In this document: positions 9,130 through 17,572 of the stretch, one piece after another
Numbering within the stretch: position 1 is the first letter of the stretch
Layout: each line of letters opens with the position of its first letter
IMG/VR virus record: IMGVR_UViG_3300011113_000805
Location: 124,001 to 188,000 of that record
Direction: 5' to 3' (one strand)
From: a virus
DNA length: 64,000 nt
Made by a program: the position numbers and the translations under genes
The notes under the pieces: model-generated
What the model was told of the DNA's origin: nothing
The model's input: only the letters and a program-made list of their open reading frames with translations
Database searches by the model: none

Positions 9130-9716
9130 CTCTTCGTTCCCGTGACTATGATCTCGTTGTTTCTATTGACAAGCTGCACTTTTTCAATCTTCCACTCAGT
9201 GCAGGACTCGATTAAATTACAGATTGTGTAGGGAGAGAACCAGTATTTGTGATCTGGGTGAACCATCTCGATAAAGCTGTTATCCTCAAGTCTATATTCT
9301 GCTACATTTTGCAGAGCGTTAGGAACTGATACAAGAAATCTCTCAAACTCGATTCTGTCAATTCCTCTAAAGAAATCGAGAGGAGAAAAAACGTGCTCAA
9401 CTACATCGGGCATTAGGACAACCGAGTATCTGTTGTTAATCTCTGTTACATTATCAAAGAACTTGTACGATGGCAGAAGTTCTCTGAGTTTCTGGATCCC
9501 AGCACTGTCTATGTCATATCCATCGACATCATGACCTTGGCCCACTAGAATGTTGTGAAGTCTACCAACCTCAGAAAGCGGATAGTCAGTGCAACCGACA
9601 TGAAGAATTTTTCCATTGCTATATGAACATATAAGACTGTCTCTCGTAGTGTTTGCTACTTCGCAATCTACTCTTTGGGTCCAATAGCCGTCGGAACTTC
9701 TTTTTACTACGCTCAT
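9126..9716 (-). CDS. Class I SAM-dependent methyltransferase
   Basis: 196 residues. The SAM-binding motif I is ILHVGCTDYPLS, followed by the acidic strand GYDIDSAG and a motif IV VVLMPDVVEHVFSPLDFF, where DVVEH is typical of sugar and quinone methyltransferases. Within this island a methylated sugar or glycan end is the likely substrate. It overlaps fcl by four bases. Confidence 0.75.
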   Translation of the reverse strand: MSVVKRSSDGYWTQRVDCEVANTTRDSLICSYSNGKILHVGCTDYPLSEVGRLHNILVGQGHDVDGYDIDSAGIQKLRELLPSYKFFDNVTEINNRYSVVLMPDVVEHVFSPLDFFRGIDRIEFERFLVSVPNALQNVAEYRLEDNSFIEMVHPDHKYWFSPYTICNLIESCTEWKIEKVQLVNRNNEIIVTGTKR

Positions 9717-10661
9717 CTATCGCTCCCTGTAATAATCATTATCTGCTAACAATCTCTCTAGTTCATCTTTCGAGACGCAAACATCTTTTGATGAATAAAC
9801 GTCACCAGGGAATGCGAGCTGCTTGTACTCGACTTTCTGGTCCATGATGTAAAAGCCGAGATCTTCTACGAACTTCATTCTTCTGGTCTCTTCTTCTGAT
9901 GCCATCACTTCATGTATCTTCTCACCGACTCTTGGTGAGTGAATGTCATACTTGAGACCGAACTTGCTAGAGAAGATCTCAAAGAGATCGATGATTCTAG
10001 CACTCGACGCCTTTGGAATAACATTCACTCCTGTGATGTCCGATTCAAGACTCTTGAGAACAAGGCTAACTGCATCTTCAACTGTAAGAAGGAATCTTGT
10101 CATCTCTGTCGAGTACAGACTGAGTCTCTGTTTCTTCTTGACAGCATTCCACATGAGAGGAATGACACTACCGGTAGAATTTAACACGTTTCCATAGATT
10201 GCAGTTGTGAGACGAGGACCATCTTTCTTTGTGTGAAGAATAAAAGACTCACCTGCGACATACTTCATTGCCCCATAGACGGTGGTTGCTGCCCTGCTCT
10301 TGTCTGAACTTATGAAGCAGGCTGCTTTCATACCGCAATCCTCTGCGGCTTTTCTACTATTGAAGGATCCATCGATGATGGTCCTTGAAGCTTCCTGTGG
10401 ATTCTCATCGCAAGCCTCTATTTGCTTAAGACTTGCGGCAAAGATTGCCATCGTGTGACCCCTACAGGATCTTTGCAGTCGCTCAGAGTCTCTTACATCT
10501 CCTACAATGAAATTGATTCTAGGGTAAAACTTTTTGAGATAGTAGTGCTTCGCCTCATCTCTCGAGAATACAGTGATCTCATTGTCGTTATAGGTTCTCG
10601 AGATGATCTCTCTGCCGAGGAATCCGGCGCCGCCTGTTATCAGAATTTTTTCGTTAGTCAC
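9717..10661 (-). CDS. Nucleotide-sugar 4,6-dehydratase (PseB/CapE/FlaA1-like)
   Basis: 314 residues from a GTG at 10661 with GAAGGCGG upstream; a TTG at 10712 would add 17 residues that do not fit the fold. ITGGAGFLGREI is the NAD-binding loop. ISSDKSRAATTVYGAMK is the hallmark of inverting UDP-GlcNAc 4,6-dehydratases (Ser-Asp-Lys, then Tyr-x3-Lys). TRFLLTVEDAV completes the pattern. The likely product is a UDP-4-keto-6-deoxy-HexNAc. The RmlD-like reductase two genes upstream could act next. Confidence 0.78.
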   Translation of the reverse strand: MTNEKILITGGAGFLGREIISRTYNDNEITVFSRDEAKHYYLKKFYPRINFIVGDVRDSERLQRSCRGHTMAIFAASLKQIEACDENPQEASRTIIDGSFNSRKAAEDCGMKAACFISSDKSRAATTVYGAMKYVAGESFILHTKKDGPRLTTAIYGNVLNSTGSVIPLMWNAVKKKQRLSLYSTEMTRFLLTVEDAVSLVLKSLESDITGVNVIPKASSARIIDLFEIFSSKFGLKYDIHSPRVGEKIHEVMASEEETRRMKFVEDLGFYIMDQKVEYKQLAFPGDVYSSKDVCVSKDELERLLADNDYYRER

Positions 10662-10708
10662 TTCAGTTCCGCCTTCATTAAGATATGACAGGACAGCAAT
10701 CTTTATAA

Positions 10709-11674
10709 TCAATCTACTCTGTGTCTAACCAACGCACTTTCAGGCCACCCACTCCACTCATTATCAGGAATCTGATACTTCACATCTATCTCAGCTTCTC
10801 TCTGCGAGAAATCAATCATATCAATGAGCAACCTTGTCTTGTTTGTGTGATATGCGTCAGTCTTGTGATCCCAGTTGCTGCTTCTGCAATAGTGAAGAAA
10901 CTTTGAGTCGTAGAATTCGAAAGCGAAATCTTCGGTGTATCTCTCTCTAAATTTTTCAGGAAGAACATGAGAGTTTGATGACTTCAGGTGAGAGCTCGAG
11001 AAAGCTTTCTTCACCTTGACTTCTGGATGAGACTTGAGATACATGTACAAATTGCCGCCTGTGTCAAGTGGTATGTGAAATTCTGGGTCGTTGTTTACCA
11101 GACCATTGCACACGGGACAATCGAACATGTAAGAGCCATTTATCAACCGTGGGTAGTGGCTCGAATCTTTCATTATATCGTCGGGAGAAGTGTTGTAAAT
11201 GTGTGAACCTATCAGGTTCACATCATCAAAATCGCGCAGCAAATGAGGCTTCATGGCAATTACAACCGGGGTGAGCCAGTATCTTCCCTTGCGGTGCTGT
11301 AGAGCACCTAACATTTGACAATCTTTCATTCTCTCAGAGAAAGAATATTCTCCCATCAGAAAGACGTCTCCATCGAGAATAACGCAGATGTCTTCTTGCT
11401 TAGAAATTTCTTTCTCGAGAACGTCATTCATCGCAATTGAGTGATGATATCCAGGGTAAGCTTGCGCTGCCTGTCTGCTAATGTTGGATGATACAACAAA
11501 CTCTCTCAGTCTCTCATCGCTACAAGATTTTGAGATCCTCTCAAAAATATTCTGATCATTAGAGTTGTTAACTATGATTAGTTCGTAATCGTCCTTCAAG
11601 AATCTCTTGAGAGTTTTTGCTTGAAGATGCACAAAATCAGGTCTGTTGAAGTGTATGCTGTAGATCTTGATCAA
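10709..11674 (-). CDS. Glycosyltransferase, GT-A fold
   Basis: 321 residues. It starts IKIYSIHFNRPDFVHLQ, with ELIIVNNSND as the nucleotide-binding strand and ICVILDGDVFLMGEYSF carrying a DxD metal motif (DGD). The middle is unlike any named GT family I can recall, and the C-terminus is hydrophilic with a YCRSSNWDHKTDAY stretch. Role: transfer of a sugar onto a phage-directed glycan. Its ATG overlaps the end of the reductase gene. Confidence 0.7.
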   Translation of the reverse strand: MIKIYSIHFNRPDFVHLQAKTLKRFLKDDYELIIVNNSNDQNIFERISKSCSDERLREFVVSSNISRQAAQAYPGYHHSIAMNDVLEKEISKQEDICVILDGDVFLMGEYSFSERMKDCQMLGALQHRKGRYWLTPVVIAMKPHLLRDFDDVNLIGSHIYNTSPDDIMKDSSHYPRLINGSYMFDCPVCNGLVNNDPEFHIPLDTGGNLYMYLKSHPEVKVKKAFSSSHLKSSNSHVLPEKFRERYTEDFAFEFYDSKFLHYCRSSNWDHKTDAYHTNKTRLLIDMIDFSQREAEIDVKYQIPDNEWSGWPESALVRHRVD

Positions 11675-12474
11675 ATTCTCACTCTCTCGAAATCCTTAAG
11701 CTCCTTCAATTGTTGCAATATCTCACCATTAGTAAAGTTTCCTTGCAGGATGCTAGAAAGACTTCTATCAATGAAACCAGCACTGTACTCCTGTATGCTA
11801 GCTTCAACTTCAAAAATCTCTCTCGCAGACTTTAACAGCTCGAATTTTGAGACTCTGTCAGAGTAAATGTGAGTGACTCCAGCTCCTCCTGCATCCAATC
11901 TCTCAAGGATGCACTGCGAGAGACGAAGAGTTGTAACTCCTCCCCAGTAGTGATCGACATAGCCCTTGACACTCTTTCCACTGCAGCTCCTAAACCACTC
12001 CAACAGTCCAGAGCTGTCGTGAGGATGAGTTCCTATAATGCTGGTCCTAAATACTCTGCACCTGGGATCTTCACCTTTAGATTTAGACATGCCGTAATCA
12101 TCTTCGCAATCTTTCTCGTCAGTCTCAACATATTGACCTCTTTTCCCAGAAAAGACGCAGTCAGTGCTTACGTGTATGAGTTTCTCTCCATACTTTTCAG
12201 CAAGACGCTGAGGGAATGTTGCATTGACAGCATACAGGTCATCTTTATTGCTTTGCTTCTGTTTTATCACTCCACAACAGTTCACGACAACATCGAAATT
12301 ATCTTCACTCACATCGTAATTTTGAGCATCAAAGTTTCTGTGCTTGATTTTTGATCCAACAATAGGTATCTCTTTTCGAGAATAGGGAAAAACCTCGTGC
12401 TTTCCCTCGAGGAACGCCAACTTTGTGAGAATGCTACCAAGCATCCCAGAAGCTCCAAAGATTGCTACTCTCAT
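11671..12474 (-). CDS. Nucleotide-sugar reductase, RmlD/CapF-like
   Basis: 267 residues. FGASGMLGSIL is the Rossmann loop, VVNCCGVIKQ follows, then HVSTDCVFSGKRGQY and the YGMSKSKGE Tyr-Lys pair of dTDP-4-dehydrorhamnose reductases and the CapF/WbjC N-domain. CapF's C-terminal cupin is absent. With the PseB/CapE-like dehydratase nearby, a 6-deoxy-amino-sugar pathway is plausible, but the substrate cannot be read from sequence. TAATG overlap with the next gene. Confidence 0.72.
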   Translation of the reverse strand: MRVAIFGASGMLGSILTKLAFLEGKHEVFPYSRKEIPIVGSKIKHRNFDAQNYDVSEDNFDVVVNCCGVIKQKQSNKDDLYAVNATFPQRLAEKYGEKLIHVSTDCVFSGKRGQYVETDEKDCEDDYGMSKSKGEDPRCRVFRTSIIGTHPHDSSGLLEWFRSCSGKSVKGYVDHYWGGVTTLRLSQCILERLDAGGAGVTHIYSDRVSKFELLKSAREIFEVEASIQEYSAGFIDRSLSSILQGNFTNGEILQQLKELKDFERVRI

Positions 12475-13403
12475 TAGTACCAGCCAAAAGCCGTCTCTAG
12501 AGTCTTAATTCTATTGAGGTAAGTGTGTCTATCTCGTACTATTTCTGCAACATGTCGGCATGAGTTAGTGGAGATCTCAAGTTCATGACACTTCACGAAA
12601 GCATCACAATAGTTTTCACTCGCAAGAGGAGGTATTCCATCGAGCATTTCGATTATGGCAGATGAGTTAGTCACAGGAACTCTATTATAAGAGGCATTCT
12701 TAAAAGCTCTACAAGGCAGATATTCCACTCTTCTCTGCCAGTCTCCGACTATTGCAGGTGATATCCACGAAGTTTGTGCTGCAAATCTACTCTCCCAACC
12801 TTCAGTTACTCTAGCATAAGCAAAAGAGATTTGTAACTCTGCAAGAGAGCTGGCTGCTCTCTGTATCTCGTTAACATTCCCCATTTCACCTTCAGTTATT
12901 GAGCCTACCCAATAGACTGTGTTTGTTTTTCTTGAAGCAATAACACTACGTGGAAGTATCTCAATTTCTTCAGGCAGAAGATGAGTTGCCCATGGCATAA
13001 CTAAAAGTTTCGAAACCAAACCACCTTCCTCAAAAGAGTCAGCAAATGTTTCCCACCTGGAGATAACATTCTGGTTCTTTGTCAGGGAAGAGTTAACCGT
13101 GCTATAAGCCTTCAAATTTAAGCACCTCTCACCAATGTGTGAGAACCTCTTGAAATCTACATGGTGCAGAACATACCAGCAATCATTTCTGATCGGCATT
13201 TTCTCATTCTTGAAGCCCTCAGTTATAAAAAGTGTGTTTGAGAAATCGACTCCATCCACATTGTCAGTGTCTGAGAGCCATATCACATTTTCGATAGTTC
13301 TTTGGTATGCCCTAAAGAACGCTGCATGCACGTATGCGTGAGTGTGGCTGCTGCCATTCACAAGCCTCTCACCCCAGATAACAACCTTACTGTATGGTCT
13401 CAA
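12474..13403 (-). CDS. Probable glycosyltransferase (GT-B-like)
   Basis: 309 residues, TTG start in a TTGA overlap with GAGGTGAG upstream. The N-terminus (VVIWGERLVNGSSHTHAYV) and a C-terminal PAIVGDWQRRVEYLPCRAFKN segment followed by PVTNS look like the acceptor and donor sides of GT-B enzymes, but there is no E-x7-E motif. I cannot assign a family. Context, inside an unbroken run of sugar genes, is the main support. Confidence 0.5.
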   Translation of the reverse strand: MRPYSKVVIWGERLVNGSSHTHAYVHAAFFRAYQRTIENVIWLSDTDNVDGVDFSNTLFITEGFKNEKMPIRNDCWYVLHHVDFKRFSHIGERCLNLKAYSTVNSSLTKNQNVISRWETFADSFEEGGLVSKLLVMPWATHLLPEEIEILPRSVIASRKTNTVYWVGSITEGEMGNVNEIQRAASSLAELQISFAYARVTEGWESRFAAQTSWISPAIVGDWQRRVEYLPCRAFKNASYNRVPVTNSSAIIEMLDGIPPLASENYCDAFVKCHELEISTNSCRHVAEIVRDRHTYLNRIKTLETAFGWY

Positions 13404-14098
13404 GATCTCACCTCAATATGATTCTTATCAAGAGCAACTATTCGTGGAACTACACCATGTTTTCCAGCACAGTGTCTCTCTGAGTAACAATAAGAAGGAT
13501 TAAGAGTCTTCACTTTCTGTAGATTACTCGTGAGGTATCTGTTCAAATGAGACTCATCATGCCATACTGCTATATGGTTTCTAGAATCATCAATATCGAT
13601 ATTGTCCTTAATGGTCCTCGCAAGTTTGAGATACTCTTTTGTCTCTCCGCCGCTAAAGCCACCAGCCCAGTAACATGGTCGATACTCATTTGAATCAATA
13701 TAAGCAGTGCTTACCTGATTAACTTCTGGGGTTCCAAGAGAAACAAAGTAGTAACCAGGATGCGCAGTTGCAACCAAAGGCTTAGTAGGAGAAGGCAAGA
13801 TTTCTTCTCCTACTTTGTCGACACAAAGCATGTCGATATCTGAGTAGTAAAGAGCTTCGGTTTCATTGAGCAACGCTTCCTCGATTTTAAGAAAGTGGTG
13901 GAAACGATACAAAGTATCTCCTGGAAAACCACGTCTTTCTATCTTGATGTGAGTTACCCTATCATCAATGAAGTCCTTGTCAGTGAAAAGATAGTACTTT
14001 TTCTTCTTACTTATCAAGAAATTAATTTCCAGAGAATCAATTAACGGTTTCACAAACTGGTCGTACTTACCGGTACAAATGAGAAGTACTCCTATCAT
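13400..14098 (-). CDS. ABO/GT6-type glycosyltransferase
   Basis: 232 residues from the ATG at 14098 (GGAGAAACTC before it, ATGA overlap). The GT6 pattern is clear: FPGDTLYRFHHF, then ALYYSDIDMLCV with an intact DxD (DID), a CYWAGGFSGG loop, and AVWHDESHLNRYL, matching the WHDESHLN segment that closes the active site of alpha-1,3-galactosyl- and GalNAc-transferases. GT6 enzymes make ABO and alpha-Gal epitopes in vertebrates. From memory, bacterial members often replace DxD by NxN, and a copy is known in a cyanophage. The donor here is likely UDP-Gal or UDP-GalNAc. Confidence 0.8.
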   Translation of the reverse strand: MIGVLLICTGKYDQFVKPLIDSLEINFLISKKKKYYLFTDKDFIDDRVTHIKIERRGFPGDTLYRFHHFLKIEEALLNETEALYYSDIDMLCVDKVGEEILPSPTKPLVATAHPGYYFVSLGTPEVNQVSTAYIDSNEYRPCYWAGGFSGGETKEYLKLARTIKDNIDIDDSRNHIAVWHDESHLNRYLTSNLQKVKTLNPSYCYSERHCAGKHGVVPRIVALDKNHIEVRS

Positions 14099-14904
14099 GA
14101 GTTTCTCCAAACGATTGGAATGTCCTCGTGACAAGCTCTTGGAAGAACCTTGTAGTAATGAACAGGATCAATTCTCTCTCCATTGAGATATCTTTCATTC
14201 AGATCTATGTGTGACACATTACCGCAACGATTCTTGTGCGTATCTTGCACTCTATTTATTGGCATGTTAATCATCTTCGAAACAACATTACAGATAGCAA
14301 TTTGTGGAACAACAAAGTAATTCTTTATCTGCTGTATCGCATCCTCAAAATTGTTTGGTGCGCTAAAATGAAGCCCATTAACCCATGCTGCTAGTTCAGC
14401 TGTTCTGAAAACGTTTCCAGCCACCGAAAAAACATATTGCCAATCATGTATCGAGTTTCTCCAGTCCCAAATAAAATAACCATTGTGAACATTACCATTT
14501 GGAATAGGCTGCGGCATGTTCAAAGAATAACAATATGAAAGTTGGAGACCAAGTTTTGGAGAGTAGCAGATCACCTGTGGATTACTTTGCAGTAATTGGG
14601 AAATCTCCGAAAAGTTAATATGATCTCTAAATAAATCATCATCCACAGCAAACATAACCGTTGGTGACCTGCGCATATCATTCAGCCACCCCTTGACCTG
14701 TAATTGGAAGTCAGATTCCTCTATGAAATTGACTGTTGTATGTTGTGAAATACAAAGTTTATAGCCGGCAATGAAGTTTGCTGAGCTACATTTATAGAGA
14801 ACTGATACGCTGCCAATATTTGTGATTCTCTCCTCAAGAGATGAAAGAAGAAGATCAAGTTGACAGGCTCGATCTTTTGAAAAGATTAGTACGTCGGTGC
14901 TCAT
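14095..14904 (-). CDS. Glycosyltransferase, GT-A-like
   Basis: 269 residues. It starts TDVLIFSKDRACQLDLLLSSL, a nucleotide-binding strand and helix. TVMFAVDDDLFRD gives the DxD motif at about residue 90, and a C-terminal INRVQDTHKNRCG stretch is recurrent in phage sugar transferases of this kind as I remember them. Two ATGA-type overlaps link it to its neighbours. The sugar is not predictable. Confidence 0.65.
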   Translation of the reverse strand: MSTDVLIFSKDRACQLDLLLSSLEERITNIGSVSVLYKCSSANFIAGYKLCISQHTTVNFIEESDFQLQVKGWLNDMRRSPTVMFAVDDDLFRDHINFSEISQLLQSNPQVICYSPKLGLQLSYCYSLNMPQPIPNGNVHNGYFIWDWRNSIHDWQYVFSVAGNVFRTAELAAWVNGLHFSAPNNFEDAIQQIKNYFVVPQIAICNVVSKMINMPINRVQDTHKNRCGNVSHIDLNERYLNGERIDPVHYYKVLPRACHEDIPIVWRNS

Positions 14905-15578
14905 TTCGAAACTCCATAAAGATTTGAATAGAATCTACTTAGAATAACAGGAACCATAGGATTATAGTTCACATTGTGCACATGATTATAGATATTCAGC
15001 GGTTCATTAAGATTAGCTAATCTAGCATATGGCAAAAGCCTCATCCACAGATCCATATCCTCTGCAAATGGAAATATCTCCCAGTATCCTCCAACTTTTT
15101 CTAGAATACTTGAACGAAAAATAACTGATGGATGACCTATAGGATTTCTACCTGTAAATAGCCAATTAATACACTCGTTATGTGTTAATGGGTATTTGGT
15201 AATTGTTCGATTATTATTTTCATTCACTATCATTTGAGATCCAAGAATATCAATATTCGTGTTCTCAAGTACTTCTATCTGCCTGACAAGTTTTTCAGGA
15301 AGCCACTCATCATCAGCATCTTGTCTTGCGATATACTTTCCTCTTGAAATCTTCAGGCAAGAATTCAGTGCAGAAACTATTCCTGGTTGCGTTTCAATGA
15401 CTCTTACCCTAGAATCATTAAAAGATTTGGCTACTTCAAGAGTGTTATCACTGCTAGCATTAACAGCAATGATAACTTCAATATTAGTATAGCTCTGTTC
15501 TAGAACACTATTGACTGCTTGACTTAATGTCTTTTCAGAATTTCTAGCAGGAATTACTACCGAAACCAAGGGACTCAA
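14901..15578 (-). CDS. Glycosyltransferase, GT2
   Basis: 225 residues from a TTG at 15578 that forms a TTGA overlap with the gene upstream and has GAGG eight bases before it; an ATG at 15614 would overlap that gene by 40 bases. SVVIPARNSEKTLSQAVNSV and ISRGKYIARQDADDEWLPEK (DADD metal motif) are textbook GT2, and PFAEDMDLWMRL supplies the ED catalytic region. The acceptor is unknown. Confidence 0.85.
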   Translation of the reverse strand: MSPLVSVVIPARNSEKTLSQAVNSVLEQSYTNIEVIIAVNASSDNTLEVAKSFNDSRVRVIETQPGIVSALNSCLKISRGKYIARQDADDEWLPEKLVRQIEVLENTNIDILGSQMIVNENNNRTITKYPLTHNECINWLFTGRNPIGHPSVIFRSSILEKVGGYWEIFPFAEDMDLWMRLLPYARLANLNEPLNIYNHVHNVNYNPMVPVILSRFYSNLYGVSK

Positions 15579-17458
15579 GAATCGATCCTCAGATAAGGCA
15601 TGGGCTTTGACCAATTGACCTTTGCATGAAACACATGTCCTCCAAGTTCAGTTGCAAGTCGTTTTGCTAGATTGGAGATTTCCTCGTCGGTGACTTCGCT
15701 CCATGGCTTGTCAAAGAACATGTTGTTTTCTGCGGTATCCTCTTGCTGAATATTGTAGAGGCTTTCCCAGTGACGTTGCCAAAAGTCACGATATGTTCTA
15801 ATTTTTCTTTCAATGTCAAACCAGGAGAAATGCCTCACAGAGGGAAGATCGTTAACAATAAGCCTAAACCAGTTCTCATAAGCCTCGAGGGCATTTTCAT
15901 TTCCTGCCATGGCAGCAACTCTGGCTTCATGTGCCGCATTATGATAGAAGCCAACAAATGGTATAATCTCACCTGTCTCGGCATGCACATAGTCACAACC
16001 ATCAGTGCCAGGCCGTGAATATAGCTCACCATTTTCATCAATCATTCGTAGCTGAACAGGAATTCCATGAGTGATATGGGGCTTGTTGCGACTAAGCCTC
16101 CACTTCCATGGCGTGATATCAAGTCTCACCTTTTCCTTCGATCCCCAGTACTCAACTACCGGTAGACACACAAGATCATATGCTGGGTTAAGATTCTTGC
16201 AGAGCTCTGCAACCTTAGGCCAATCACTTTCCGGAAGAATCTCATCAGAGTCCATCTGCCAACAGAATTCTTTTGTGCAAAGTTTTCTAGCTTCTGCCTT
16301 TTGTGCACCGTCAAATACAGCAAACCTCTTTGCTGTCCAGTCTCTAATGAGTTGCCTTGCTACAATTCTACTGTCAGCAGCAGCTAGCTCCTGCAATCTC
16401 TCCCATGTTCCATCAGTCGAACCCCCATCTAGAACTACAACTTCTTGACAGAAGCCTAACATTGATCGAATAGTGTCTTCCCATGGATATTTCTGAGAAA
16501 TGCAGTTTCTTACTGTGGTATATCCACTAATTGATGGTTGCCAATTCATTGAACTTTTAACTCCCTTCCAGAATGTTTCTCTGGATGCATAAAGATAAGA
16601 TTCGGTTTCGACAATGTCAGAAGATTGGAACCACTCCTCGGTGGCATGTTCAACATTGCTGTTAAGGTGCAATTTGCACCCAAGAAGCTTAGCCTCGATC
16701 ACTAGTCGAGGACATGTATCACCTCCTCGAGGAAGATAGACTAACCCCTCAGCCCTGGAGAGCTTCTCTAGAAAGGCTTCAGGTGCAAGTGACTGTACAA
16801 CTTCATATGCATGCCCCTCTTGCTTACACCAAGCTATAGCATCCTCAGTACCTTTAATCCAAGATCCGGATCCAAGAACTATCCAGCCACTTCGGGAGTG
16901 AGACTTTTGAGATTCCTGAAGCTCCCTTAACTTTATCCAGAAGGATTCACTAAAAACTGATGAGAGTACTAACTGCTCTTTTTCTTTCAGAAATGGAAAA
17001 CGTCTCAGATATCTTTCTTGCTGTTTTTCAGACATCCACCAAAGTGACTTGGCACCAAGATAGAATGCTGAGGTTAGCTTTCCAATTGGGTCATTTTCAC
17101 AATCACATTCTGTGCCTGTAGCCGCAGTGTGTTTTTCTGGTGAACGATATTTGCAAAATTTATAGTCGTACTCCAGTACCGAGTACTTCATATTGGCAAC
17201 GATAGTAGGAATTAGATTTTTGTCCAAACCTGCCCAGTTACCAAATATCCAGTATTTTCCATGCCCCTCTTCCAGGTTCTTCATGGAAACTTCTCTAGAT
17301 CGAAGCTTAAAAACTCTAAAAGGTGAAGACTCAATTAGTGCTTCAGTAGTGAGTTCAGCTCCACCAATTAGATCTTCAGCAAAGAAGTCCGCTACAAAAA
17401 CAACATCACAGGTGGAAGGAATAGAAGTATGTGGTTTTTCAAACTGATTGACGAACAT
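15575..17458 (-). CDS. Two-domain glycosyltransferase (GT-B-like N-half, GT2 C-half)
   Basis: 627 residues. The first ~310 look like a GT-B protein: DLIGGAELTTEALI, GWIVLGSGSWIKGTEDAI, and LVYLPRGGDTCPRLVIEAKL as the donor loop. Residues from about 310 are a GT2 domain: NCISQKYPWEDTIRSML, VVVLDGGSTDGTWERLQEL, and CWQMDSDEILP with its D-x-D. One chain could therefore add two sugars. First gene after a strong terminator, so probably the promoter-proximal gene of the glycan island. No SD is visible before the ATG. Confidence 0.8.
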   Translation of the reverse strand: MFVNQFEKPHTSIPSTCDVVFVADFFAEDLIGGAELTTEALIESSPFRVFKLRSREVSMKNLEEGHGKYWIFGNWAGLDKNLIPTIVANMKYSVLEYDYKFCKYRSPEKHTAATGTECDCENDPIGKLTSAFYLGAKSLWWMSEKQQERYLRRFPFLKEKEQLVLSSVFSESFWIKLRELQESQKSHSRSGWIVLGSGSWIKGTEDAIAWCKQEGHAYEVVQSLAPEAFLEKLSRAEGLVYLPRGGDTCPRLVIEAKLLGCKLHLNSNVEHATEEWFQSSDIVETESYLYASRETFWKGVKSSMNWQPSISGYTTVRNCISQKYPWEDTIRSMLGFCQEVVVLDGGSTDGTWERLQELAAADSRIVARQLIRDWTAKRFAVFDGAQKAEARKLCTKEFCWQMDSDEILPESDWPKVAELCKNLNPAYDLVCLPVVEYWGSKEKVRLDITPWKWRLSRNKPHITHGIPVQLRMIDENGELYSRPGTDGCDYVHAETGEIIPFVGFYHNAAHEARVAAMAGNENALEAYENWFRLIVNDLPSVRHFSWFDIERKIRTYRDFWQRHWESLYNIQQEDTAENNMFFDKPWSEVTDEEISNLAKRLATELGGHVFHAKVNWSKPMPYLRIDS

Positions 17459-17502
17459 AAAAAATAATACGCACTAGTGATGAAAGTGTTTAAGAAAATA
17501 AA

Positions 17503-17538
17503 AATTGCGCTATAGCGAATGAACACTATAGCGCAATT
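17503..17538 (-). terminator. Rho-independent terminator
   Basis: A 13-base stem (AATTGCGCTATAG with its complement at 17526-17538) and a 10-base loop. On the minus strand it is followed by a U-rich run (TTTTATTTTC). It follows the fibre gene at 17573 and separates it from the glycan island. Confidence 0.75.
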
Positions 17539-17542
17539 GAGC

Positions 17543-17565
17543 AATATAGCTACATGAGCTATATT
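17543..17565 (-). other. Second hairpin beside the terminator
   Basis: AATATAGCT (17543-17551) pairs with AGCTATATT (17557-17565) around a 5-base loop. It lies just before the terminator on the minus strand. It has no U run of its own and may help termination or mRNA end stability. Confidence 0.45.
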
Positions 17566-17572
17566 CTAAATA

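Noticed and set aside
17503-17565. Two adjacent hairpins as a tRNA or small RNA
   Set aside because: No T-arm or anticodon pattern; the first is a standard terminator with a U run on the minus strand.
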